Shown one piece after another: positions 23,413-33,019 of a stretch of DNA of 64,000 nt; the stretch's first letter is position 1; every line of letters starts with the position of its first letter. The notes under the pieces are model-generated. The model made no database searches and was not told the origin of the DNA. It was given only the letters and a program-made list of their open reading frames with translations. A program made the translations under genes and the position numbers. Source of the stretch: Amborella trichopoda (lineage: Eukaryota > Streptophyta > Magnoliopsida > Amborellales > Amborellaceae); the NCBI RefSeq assembly GCF_000471905.2, contig NW_006494943.1, forward strand, positions 3,474,964-3,538,963, written 5' to 3'.

Positions 23413-25691
23413 GATGAATAAAACTGAAAATATAGAAAAGAAAATTTGGTTTACTTTAGGTGTGACAAGAGGTATGGAGAGAGGAGGTTTGATTTACTTG
23501 ACTAGGAAAGGTTCCATGAAACTTCTGCGAAACTTGGTCGCAGAGGCATGGAGAGAGGAGGTTTGATTTACTTGACTACAAGAGGGTTCATGAAACTTCT
23601 GAGAAACTTTGTCACAGGAAACAACTAAAATACATTTGTAGTATGCTATAGGAAACAACGTATGGGAACAAGAGAAAGAAGAAAGGAAAAGGAGTCTAAT
23701 CACATTAGAAAAAAAAAAGGAAACAAAGTCAAATAACATTAAAAAAAAAAAAGGCAAAGGATTCTGATTGCTAGTGATGAACAATGTTTCAAAGCCCAGA
23801 TCAGTGCAGTGGATCGGTGGTCGAGATCGATAATCCAAAACAACTATTAAAAAATAAATAAGATAAAATTAAAATTAAAATAAGTGTTCATGGATGGAGA
23901 TTTTAGATAAGCTCGAAAAATAAAAATAAAAAATTATGAAAGGCAAGTTTTAGGTGAGTCCCGGTTGAGACCCATACCATCCCAGACCAGTTCAGTTCTA
24001 TCTGATTCTCAAATGATCGGCAATCTAGATCAGGAATCACAGAGTTTTAAGACATTAGTAACGTATAATCCTAACTTACCTCACCTTGAAAATGATGAAA
24101 ATATTTTGTCCCTAAACCCTAGAACGTATAGAATCCCGTACAATTAGGTTAAGTTATTTATTCATCAGTACTTTTTAGTTATTAATAAAGAAAAAAATTA
24201 CTTGTGGCTCCTTCCATTGTAAGGAAATTATGGAAGAAGCATAAGCCATGTAGAGAGAGAGAGACGTGGCACAATCTAAGATCAATAGTTTCAAGTTATG
24301 ATAAGTTAAATGAATTTGAAAGAAATGTGATTGGTGGGCACATAAATAGCTAATGATAAAGATAGAACATAGCAATAAAAGGTTTCATGGAGTGACTAGG
24401 TGGCCTGAATTTCTCCAAGTCAAACATGTCTCTAAAAGCAAGACCATCTAACCCTTACCAAATTCAAAAAGGAACCATGCACAAACATGCCCCATATTAC
24501 CCATCCCACCCTATAAACAAAAATGAATATCCAAACGGGGCCACTTGAGCCTTGTAATATATTTGCACCCTCGCACGTGCATCAGGCCATTACCCATATT
24601 ATATGACTCAAATCATGTGTTGCATTAGATTCTTGTCCATATTTTCCCCTACCATTTACCATCACATAGTATGGGTACATGCACATATTTTTGTGTATGT
24701 GGGGAGAGAGAGAGTGTGTGTTTGTGTGTGTGTTTTTTTCAATGAGATTCTTGTCTTCTGTATCATTTATTTTGACGAAACATGACCAGTGGCACTGTTT
24801 GATGTAGCGCCAGAACAGAAAGTGAAAACATTTTTGATGCATGTTTTCACCGGAATACAGGTAGCAAATAAACAACACGATATGATTCATCACATTATCG
24901 AAATAAGACATCGTCAGACTACACAGATGAGAAGATAGGGGAGGGATACACTTTTGCAGTGGTACTTACAAGGCGAATACAAAGCGAAGAAAGTTCAGTC
25001 CGACGAAGGCGACATGTAAATGAGGTGCATATTGTAGAACCTCTTAAATTGGAGTATAGAGTTTGGCATCGCAACAGGACTACAAATTATCTAGTTTATA
25101 GCCTTGAGCCTACTTTGGATGGTGTTTGAGATCAATTTAACAGATGGGATTCCTAAGCAAACTCCACTAGTCTAGAGAAAAGATATACTTCCATACTATT
25201 TATTTACTATGTGATGGTATAAGGTGCATGGTGTGTGTGCATTGAGGGTGTTAAATAATGGAGGCTAGGGATTGAGGGGAGCGCTCAACAATCACAGGTT
25301 ATTCAAAGTTCTTGTCTACATTGATAGAATGAGAGAGATTATTTAAAGATGGTGACTGGCCTTAGATTCTTGTCTTCATTTCTCCATACAATTTACTTTC
25401 ACATGGTATGGATGTACTGTGAGGAGCTATGGATTCATGTCTTCATTCTCCCCTACCATTTACATTCTTAGGTATGGGAGTATAATGTGCATAGAGAGAG
25501 AGAGAGAGAGAACCATGCACATAGAGAGAGTATAATATACATGGAGAGAGAGAGAGGAGGCTTGTGGTGGATCACCCAGAGGTCCGCAAAATGGTATTTT
25601 CCTTTTTTGAATGTCAAAATATGGTATTCTTCTTTTGTTGTGGTATTCCACTTTATTTTCATATTTGACCTTTTTTTTAAAAAAAAAAAAA
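23413..25691. other. Intergenic, repeats only
   Basis: No gene recognised. It contains a short direct repeat at about 23480-23600 (GGAGAGAGGAGGTTTGATTT twice). A segment around ATTCTTGTC...CCATTTAC occurs near 24628, 25368 and 25438. A (GA)n tract lies at 25492-25556. A 24790-25140 stretch has no recognisable protein similarity. Confidence 0.45.
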
Positions 25692-25874
25692 GGATTGTGT
25701 ACTATAATATTACATATTGTGGTTATATGGTGATCACAATGGCTTATAATCATCAGATATGAAATTGACAACTTGTTATGCATCACAAAATTTGAAAAAA
25801 AGAAATCTTTTAGACTTTAAGCCTCGTAACACCCAAAGGTATCAAAGATAAACGCTTATCGTATAATTTTTCTC
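25692..25874. mobile_element. MITE family B, internally deleted copy
   Basis: 183 bp from GGATTGTGTACTATAAT to ATAATTTTTCTC. Internal blocks GATCACAATGG, CATCAGATATGAAATTGACA and GGTATCAAAGATAAACG match family B arms. No clear target duplication, because the left flank is poly-A. Confidence 0.55.
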
Positions 25875-25950
25875 TTAAAAATTATCCACTGATAGATTAA
25901 ATCAACTGAAAAATATATAGCTTACAAAGTTACTGAAAATATAAATTTGT

Positions 25951-26290
25951 GGATGTGGTTTACATAACGGCAAGCCTTATGAAAAAGTAAAGCTCCACCT
26001 CGAGACCTGCTGAAAATACAATTCTAATGCCAATAAACTTGATGAGGGCCTAAAAAACTAGTTTCGACCTTGATTATAAAATTTGAAGCTCCAAAATAGT
26101 GTAGATAGTCTAGTAGTTATCTTAAGATGCAACATTTTTAAAGTTTGAATTTTTTTTATTTTTGATAAATCTATCATTATTGAGATCGAGATGATCAATT
26201 TGAAGGTTTTCAACACATTAACTGCAATATACAATGACATGCGGCTTTATTTTTTTTTTCATGAGGTTTAAGGTTTATGCTAACCTTTTC
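25951..26290 (+). mobile_element. MITE family A, diverged copy
   Basis: Left end GGATGTGGTTTACATAACG followed by a degenerate palindrome (AAGCCTTATG) and CTCCACCTCG. The right end near 26290 carries ATGAGGTTTAAGG and TTTATGCTAACC. The body contains the family words GATTATAAAATTT, AAAATAGTGTAG and GAGATGATCAATTTGA. The right boundary and target duplication are unresolved. Confidence 0.6.
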
Positions 26291-26666
26291 TAATTGCAAT
26301 CTTTTTCTCCTTATATTTCTAGAAAATTCGAGAATCTTAAACTTATCATAAAAAGATAGCTCATGTAGAAATACCAAGAGTGGGATATCTCAAAGTCTTA
26401 ATTTTAAATCAGCGGATGGAAGAGTATCATCCCACATTACTGCGGTGCAGTTGCATGCTTCCCAACTGTTGGATTGAAAGAAAGGACGATCTCTGCCGTC
26501 CATTGAACATGGTGAGATGGCGCCCATCTCTTCCAGTGATGTTTCCAAACTAGCGTGCAAAATCACAACTATGGGATGGGACTCGGGCCATGCCAAGCCC
26601 ACTAACTCAGGCTGAGTTGGAGTTACTTGGCCTGACCGCTGAGCCAAAAGGGTTAAAAAAAAGAAA

Positions 26667-27041
26667 GGATGAAGTTTCTATGAGGCCGAGGCTTTTTGAA
26701 AACAAAATCCCTCAAATTTTTGTCTGGAAAGCATTTTTTACAGCAAAAATCTCAAAAATCTCAATGATGGTTCTAAAATCAATTTCCAATACCAATGACA
26801 AAATTTGAAACTCGATAAATGGCACAAACTTTGTGGATCCATGAACACTTATTTTTAGGTCAAAGTAGACGGTCTAGATAATTTGTTGCAATCTATACTA
26901 TTTTCAGAGCACTAACACCTTTTTTTTTTTTCACAAACATAATATTGACGTAAAAGTTTTTCAATACTTGAAATATCAATGACTTATGAGGTGAGGCTTT
27001 TCTTACTCTGATCGCGTTGCAGCCCTATCAAACCACTTTTC
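26667..27041 (+). mobile_element. MITE family A, 8/9 target duplication
   Basis: 375 bp flanked by AAAAAGAAA (26658-26666) and AATAAGAAA (27042-27050). The left subterminal palindrome is GGCCGAGGC-like; the right end has GTTGCAGCCCTATC. The body carries the GGTCTAGATAATTTGTTGCA block. No ORF. Confidence 0.75.
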
Positions 27042-27129
27042 AATAAGAAATACAAAACAAATCAAAAAAAATAGGACCAATATAGTTACAGTAAAATCAA
27101 ACAAAACAGATCTAAATGAGGTTAAAAAA

Positions 27130-27360
27130 GTGGGACGGTATACAATGAGACCATTTACCTTTAATACAAAGAGGTCACAATTACTTACAATCAGATGTGA
27201 AGTCTGATAGCTTGGGTGTACCACAAAGTTCGAGAAAGTTTCTTTTGAACTTTGACCTTATTCAATAAAATAAATGCAGCCAGTCAATTTCACATACAAT
27301 GATTAAATATTAATTGTGTCTTCCCTGTGCTAAAAGTAAATAGTCGCATTATATAATTTC
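27130..27360. mobile_element. MITE family B (231 bp)
   Basis: Long arms: left ACAATGAGACCATTTACCTT, right reversed TAATGCGACTATTTACTTTT. Flanking 9-mers GTTAAAAAA (27121-27129) and ATTAAAAAA (27361-27369) match 8/9. The low-complexity flank makes the exact left base slightly uncertain. Confidence 0.72.
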
Positions 27361-27369
27361 ATTAAAAAA

Positions 27370-28043
27370 ATTAGTAAAAATAGATTTTGAAAAAAATATT
27401 TGTGATGGGGGTATTTTAAAAATAATCCAAAAAAAAGAGAAAACATAAAAATAAGCATCCGTGACCATATTTTTTAATCTTTGTCAAAATGTTAGAAAGC
27501 ATGAAAAACATATAAGTCGTGGGTAGGACGAAGGTCAANACGAGGGGTATAGGNNNNNNNNNNNNNNNNNNNNNNNNNNNNNNNNNNNNNNNNNNNNNNN
27601 NNNNNNNNNNNNNNNNNNNNNNNNNNNNNNNNNNNNNNNNNNNNNNNNNNNNNNNNNNNNNNNNNNNNNNNNNNNNNNNNNNNNNNNNNNNNNNNNNNNN
27701 NNNNNNNNNNNNNNNNNNNNNNNNNNNNNNNNNNNNNNNNNNNNNNNNNNNNNNNNNNNNNNNNNNNNNNNNNNNNNNNNNNNNNNNNNNNNNNNNNNNN
27801 NNNNNNNNNNNNNNNNNNNNNNNNNNNNNNNNNNNNNNNNNNNNNNNNNNNNNNNNNNNNNNNNNNNNNNNNNNNNNCCTATCCCCCTGTGTGCCCTTGC
27901 CTCCCACGACTTCCCTTCAAAGATCCCTATGGAATTCACAATTACTCATACTCCCACCCCGGCGAGCCCGAGTAACTCACTGCTCCAGTCCAAGATGCTT
28001 TTGGTAATTGGAAAAGGTGGGCTTCTCTTTCTTCTCTGTGAGA
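27370..28043. other. Intergenic region with assembly gap
   Basis: A single N at 27539 and 324 Ns at 27554-27877. The right gap edge begins CCTATCCCCCTGTGTGCC, close to the 454 Titanium B adapter, and the left edge ends GAGGGGTATAGG (see findings). The three frames that cross the gap are artefacts. No gene visible. Confidence 0.8.
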
Positions 28044-28051
28044 ATTATAGA

Positions 28052-29905
28052 TAGGGCTATCAATGATCTAGGCCGAGCCTGATTTCGGGCCTGTTCCGGT
28101 CTCGGACCGGGCTAAACCACCAACCCAAGGACTTCTTAACGGGCCGGGCCGGGCCGGGCTGGCTAGACCAGCCAAAACATATTGCAATCAAGTGCAAATA
28201 AAAGCCCAGCTTGGCCCATTTAGAATTTTTATTTTTAAAATCTTCATTCTTCAAACTTTATTTTTTTTGAAGTAAGCCAAAAAAATAAAATAAATACATG
28301 TTAAAATATTTTTTTAGAAAATATAAAACTCATTCTTTATATCTAGAAACCCAATCTGTCTTTTTCTCTTTAAAAACTCATTTTCTCTCTAGAAATCCAA
28401 CCTCTCGTTCTCTCTCTCGAAAAACCTACTTTCTCTAGAAACATAACCTCTCTCTCTAAAAACTCATGCTCTCTATATCTCTATCTAAAAACTCATTCTC
28501 TCTCTTTAGAAATTCAATCTCTCTCTTTAAACACCTATTCTTTCTATCTTTAGAAATCCAATCTCTCTTGCTCTCTCTAAAATCTGTTCCTCTCTCTAAA
28601 AGCTTATTTTTTTTCTAAAAACTCAATCTCTTTTTCTCTCTCTAAAAGCTCATTATTTATCGCTTTATAAACCTAAGAGAAAATATCTTCATACCTCTCA
28701 TGTTTTAGTTTTATATCTCAATAGACATAAGGTTTCAAAACATATTTTGAATCATAAAAATTTTAAGTTTTATATCTTTTAATCTCTTAAGCTAATTTAT
28801 TTCTTTTATATCCTTTCTTTTTTGCCTCAAACAAATATCAGAAAGACGTATCTTTTATAAACACCATAATTTCTCTCTCTTCACTTAATTTTCCCCTAAA
28901 TCTCTCTACTTATTTTCCTATTTTCTCTCCTCTTGTATCTCTCACTCTCTCTCTCCCCTCCTCTTCACTTAATTTTCCCCTAAATCTCTCTCTACTTATT
29001 TTCTTATTCTCTCTCCTCCTGTGTCTCTCACTCTCTGTCTCCCCTCCTCGTTAGAGAGAAAGAGGGTGAATGTTAGAGAGAGAAATTTGGAGGAATATCT
29101 CATTAAAGAGATAATGGTTTAGAATGAGTATGTTTTTTTTATATTTGTTAGAGCTAAAAAAAAATAGTTAAAAGTGGATAAGTTAGTCAGGTGTTAGGAG
29201 ATATATTTTGAATTTTAGGGTTTATTGAGATATGAAAACTAAACCTCATTCTCTCTATCTAAAAATCCAATATTTTTTATCTCTCTAAAAACTCATGCTT
29301 TATCTCTAGAAACTCAATCTCTCTTTCTAGAACCCAATATCTCTTTCGTCTCTCCGAAAACTTATTCTCACTCTAGAAACCTAATATCTCTCTTTAAAAC
29401 CTTTTCTCTCTCTAGAAACCAAATCTATCTTTCTCTCTCTAAAAACTCATTCTCCCTCTCTCTAGAAACACAATCTATTATTCTCTAAAAACTCAATCTC
29501 TCTTACTATTTCTAAAAAGTTATTCTCTCTCTAGAAACTCAATCTCTCTCTTTAAAAACTCGTGCTCTCTCTATAAACCCAATCTCTCTTTCTCCCTCTA
29601 AAAACCCCCTCTCTCTAGAAAACCGATCTCTTTCTCTCTCTAAAAACTGAATCTCTCTCTAAAACCCATTATGTCTCTCTCTAGAAACTCAATCTCTCTT
29701 TCTCTCTCTAAAAAATATTTTAGCATGTACTTTTTTTTTTTTTGCTTACTATCAATAAAAGTTTTAAGAGTGAAATAAAAAATAAAAAATAAAAAAAAAG
29801 AGGCTTCTTAATGGGCTGGCCGGGCCGGTGCAAGCTAATAGAGCTTTAACGGGCCGGTCCGAGCTTTTCAATGAAATTACCGGGCCCTGCCCGTTGGCAG
29901 CCCTA
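28052..29905. mobile_element. hAT-type element filled with CT-rich minisatellite
   Basis: 1854 bp with terminal inverted repeats TAGGGCTATCAA and (reversed) TAGGGCTGCCAA, and an identical 8-bp target duplication ATTATAGA (28044-28051 and 29906-29913), diagnostic of hAT insertion. GC-rich GGGCCGGGCC tracts lie just inside both ends. From about 28320 to 29710 the interior is a degenerate array of CTCTCTCTAGAAACTCAAT-like units. No transposase ORF exists, so it is non-autonomous. Confidence 0.85.
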
Positions 29906-29913
29906 ATTATAGA

Positions 29914-31550
29914 CGTGGCCTCATCAGTTTCTTTCTTTAAGGACTCCTTCAGGGCCGCCACTTAATATTTCAGTTATTAGGAGGTAAAGTTAGGCATCCA
30001 CAATGGAAATGACTCTCTCTCTCTCTTGTATTTTCTAGTTAATTAATTCTCATCCAGCATTTTGGGTTGAGAATGACCTAATATTGTTAGGCCCTTTTAT
30101 GGGATGGTTAATTGAATGTGGTAATTATCTTCTTGGATAATATGAAAAACTCACGATTCACGATTCACTTTCTTTTTCCAGCTATTTGAACATTTCACTT
30201 AAGATTGAAGTTTATTTTTATGTTCTTTTTTTATTTAATAGAATTTTCTGCTTATCAATTTCACCATTGTGAAGTCTATATGTGATTCTAAGTGGGCTTG
30301 TAATAAGGAAATGTCCATGCCATACGTGAGAGGTCACAAACGTCACACGAGCAAGGATGTGTTTGATACCAGGACATTTTAGATCTTGGAATTGGAAGTT
30401 TCAGTTTCCTAGTACAAGAAACCACTTTAGGAAGTTTTGGACTACAAAAAATTAAGAACCTGCAGCTTCCAGCCCTTATAGAAGTTTGTTTATCCACCTT
30501 TTTAAGTTCCTTTCTCGCATTTTTTGTTTTCCTTCTAGACAAATCGGGCTATCTCCTTTCATTTTCAAATTATTTTTCTAACCAATCTCTCTCTAATCAT
30601 ACACTTTCTCCGACTCTATCTCTCTCTAATAATACACTTTCTCCGACTCTTACTCTGTAACCTCTTTCTCTATTACGGACTCCTCTTTAACTAAGTCTTC
30701 TCTCTCTAACCATGCTTTTTTCTCCATCTTCTCTCTCAAGCCATGTGTTTTTTCTCTATTTTCCATCTCTAATATTTAAGAACTCCTAAATTTTCAAACT
30801 AGTAGTCCAAAACTTCTATGTATTAGTAGTTCCAACGTTTTGAGAACTAGAACTTTAATGTTCCATAGAATCCCAGCTTCATCGTTTTGAGAACTAGAAC
30901 TTTAATGTTCCAAAGAATCCCAGCTTCATCGTTTTGAGAACTAGAACTATAATGTTCCAAAGAATCCCAGCTTTTGTCAACAAATGTGTCCGACAGAGCA
31001 ACTTTGCAAGAGAGAGAGAGAGTTATGCAACGAAGAGTAGTTGCATGGAGAACCCATGGCCCCTAAATTAACATTATTATAGAGATCTTTTAATTTTTGT
31101 ATTTTAAATTCAGCAATTTTTTTGGACTTTTTTCCCATGATTTTACCACTTTAGAATGAAGTTTCAAACGTTTCTTTTTCTGCGACTTTGGACCTTCAAA
31201 GTCAAGTTTTCTTGATATCGAATCTCGAAAGTTTAACACCTCGATGACAAAACTGGATTTCAGACCTTGAAGGTTTAAAATCAACACTTGATATATGTTG
31301 ATTCCAAATCTTCAACTTGTCCTAGCTTTAAATCTTGAAGGTCGGATCTCTTAGACTTTTTAGGTTCGGGCTTGCAAAACTCGAAACCAAAATTTTCTTA
31401 TCACTTTTTGCCTTGAGGGTCCGTTATTTGGGAAAACAATAAAAATATAAACAAAGATAAAAAAAAAAAAAGGTGAAAAAAATTACCTAATAACAAACAT
31501 TAAGCATATATGATTAACGTGAGAGATTATAGTACTACAAGGAAAGAAAA
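29914..31550. other. Intergenic, with 47-bp triple repeat
   Basis: No gene recognised. It contains the 47-bp triplication at 30833-30974, GA/CT tracts near 30015, 30590-30720 and 31010, and otherwise AT-rich sequence without protein-like frames. Confidence 0.45.
30833..30974. repeat. 47-bp tandem repeat, three copies
   Basis: Three consecutive units at 30833, 30880 and 30927, each containing GTTTTGAGAACTAGAACT and ending AATCCCAGCTT. Only one to three mismatches separate the units, so the duplications are recent. No coding frame. Confidence 0.9.
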
Positions 31551-32005
31551 GAATGAAAATAGTTTGATAGGGTTGCAGCCCTATCAGAATAAGTAATGCC
31601 TCAATAATTCATCCAAAACTGCAATTCAATCATTGAAAAATCTTTATATTGGTCATTAACTGCAATTCAATCATTGAAAAATCTTTATATTGGTCATTTA
31701 TGCTTGAATATTATGGTTGTAAACAAAAATTAGTATTTCAAGTTTTAAAAATAGTGTATATTGTGTTTATGTAAATGTTTTAAAAAAAAAAAAAAATGTA
31801 TACTATAACTATTATTTAGACTTTTTATTTAGCATAAAAATAAGTATTTATATAACCGTAAAATTTGTATAATTTTTTAATTTTAAATTTTACTGCCATG
31901 TTAGAAGTTGATTTTAGAGCCGTGGATATTTCCATTTTCGAAAGTGCTTTGGAGGATTTGTGGTGGGGCTTTATTTTGTTTTCATGAAGCTTAAGCCTTA
32001 TAGAA
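31551..32005 (+). mobile_element. Family A-like MITE with internal duplication
   Basis: The left end has GTTTGATAGGGTTGCAGCC, close to the reversed right end of the copy at 26667-27041. The right end, reversed, has CTATAAGGCTTAAGCTTC, close to the right end of the copy at 25951. An internal unit of about 41 bp (CTGCAATTCAATCATTGAAA) is tandemly doubled at about 31618-31700. Boundaries and target duplication are unresolved. Confidence 0.5.
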
Positions 32006-32177
32006 AAAGAAATTCAAAAACATTTGATTAAAGACAGCTGCATTAAAGTGTTGGTGGTGGTATTTCTGGCAATGCCATCAAGGTCCAGCTCCAAAACCCC
32101 GAGACTTGGGGAAAGGGATTGGAGGGGGAGAGAGGTAAATGAGGCAAAGTTAGAGAGAGAGAGAATGATTTCTTCAG

Positions 32178-32310
32178 TCTAAAGAGGTGGGTTTGTTCTC
32201 CTCTCTCTCTTCAGTCTAAAGGGGTGCGTTTGTTCTCCCTCTCTTTCATGGTGGGTTCTCTCTATTATAAAGAGGTGGGTTTGTTCTCCCTCTCTCTCTC
32301 TCTCATGGTC
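32178..32310 (+). repeat. CT-rich triplicate repeat upstream of PP2C
   Basis: Three imperfect units of about 50 bp share GGTGGGTTTGTTCTCC(C)TCTCTC. They lie about 0.7-0.85 kb before the phosphatase start codon, probably in the promoter or 5' UTR. CT-rich tracts are common in plant 5' UTRs; a regulatory role is unproved. Confidence 0.7.
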
Positions 32311-32526
32311 AAAACAGCAAACCCATGAACCCGGTATCCCAAAAGAAGCATCCAAAAGGAACCCATATTTTTCTCTCTTTACTTCCCTCTCTCATTCATC
32401 CTGTGTTCACCACCCTTTAACCAGATCCCCTCTCTGACACCCATTTGAAGATCTGCCCTCAAAAAGCCCAATCCTTCTGTGCTCCTTAATCACATGGCCT
32501 GTCACTAGCTGGCTTTCAAGTCCAAG

Positions 32527-32814
32527 GTATGCATTATCAGATCTCCTGAACAAACTCCCCCAATTCCCGAACTTGAACCAAAAACAAGGGATTTTTCCCT
32601 CTGATTCCTCTGTCCTCTTATCTCTATCAGCCCATACGCTGCCCTTACTCCTCAAAGATTCTCAAAGATTTCACCAAACAAACACCCCCTGTATATATAT
32701 TCTGTTTTGTATTGATTTATTTGTTCTATCAAACAAGAGGTCGAGGCCTTTCAGAGACTGGCTCTTTTCCTGAATTGAGTTTTGGAAATCTTTCTTTTCA
32801 TTCAATAATTACAG
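32527..32814 (+). other. Possible 5' UTR intron of PP2C
   Basis: A donor-like CCAAG|GTATGC at 32527 and an acceptor-like AATTACAG|AGAATGG ending at 32814 would define a 288-bp intron in the leader. Leader introns are frequent in plant PP2C genes. Inferred from splice-site appearance only. Confidence 0.3.
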
Positions 32815-33019
32815 AGAATGGCCTAAAGATCACTCCTTTTTAGGCATATCTCTTTGTTGGGTTCTCTGATTTTTCAAAGAAGAGAGTTGGGTTTCAGAGA
32901 TTGGGTCGATTTTGAATTCGGTTTTGGGCAAACCCATTGGTTGGGTGCTTACAAATGAGAAATGGTATGTGGGTTTTGGGAGATTCAGGGATCGAAACAG
33001 AGGAATTTTGTCAGGGACG

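Noticed and set aside
27416..28007. Long ORFs across the N gap
   Set aside because: They consist mainly of undefined residues from the Ns and flanking non-coding sequence.
28320..29710. Possible CRISPR-like array of regular repeats
   Set aside because: Units are degenerate CT-rich minisatellite without unique spacers, inside a plant hAT element.
30833..30974. Direct repeats as a regulatory array
   Set aside because: Three tandem 47-bp copies are adequately explained by recent local duplication; no gene lies nearby.
32912..33019. Longer N-terminus of PP2C upstream of 33020
   Set aside because: The frame is open upstream but has no in-frame ATG; the first residue of that extension would be a TTG codon. 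Clade-D proteins begin near MV..CWKP.
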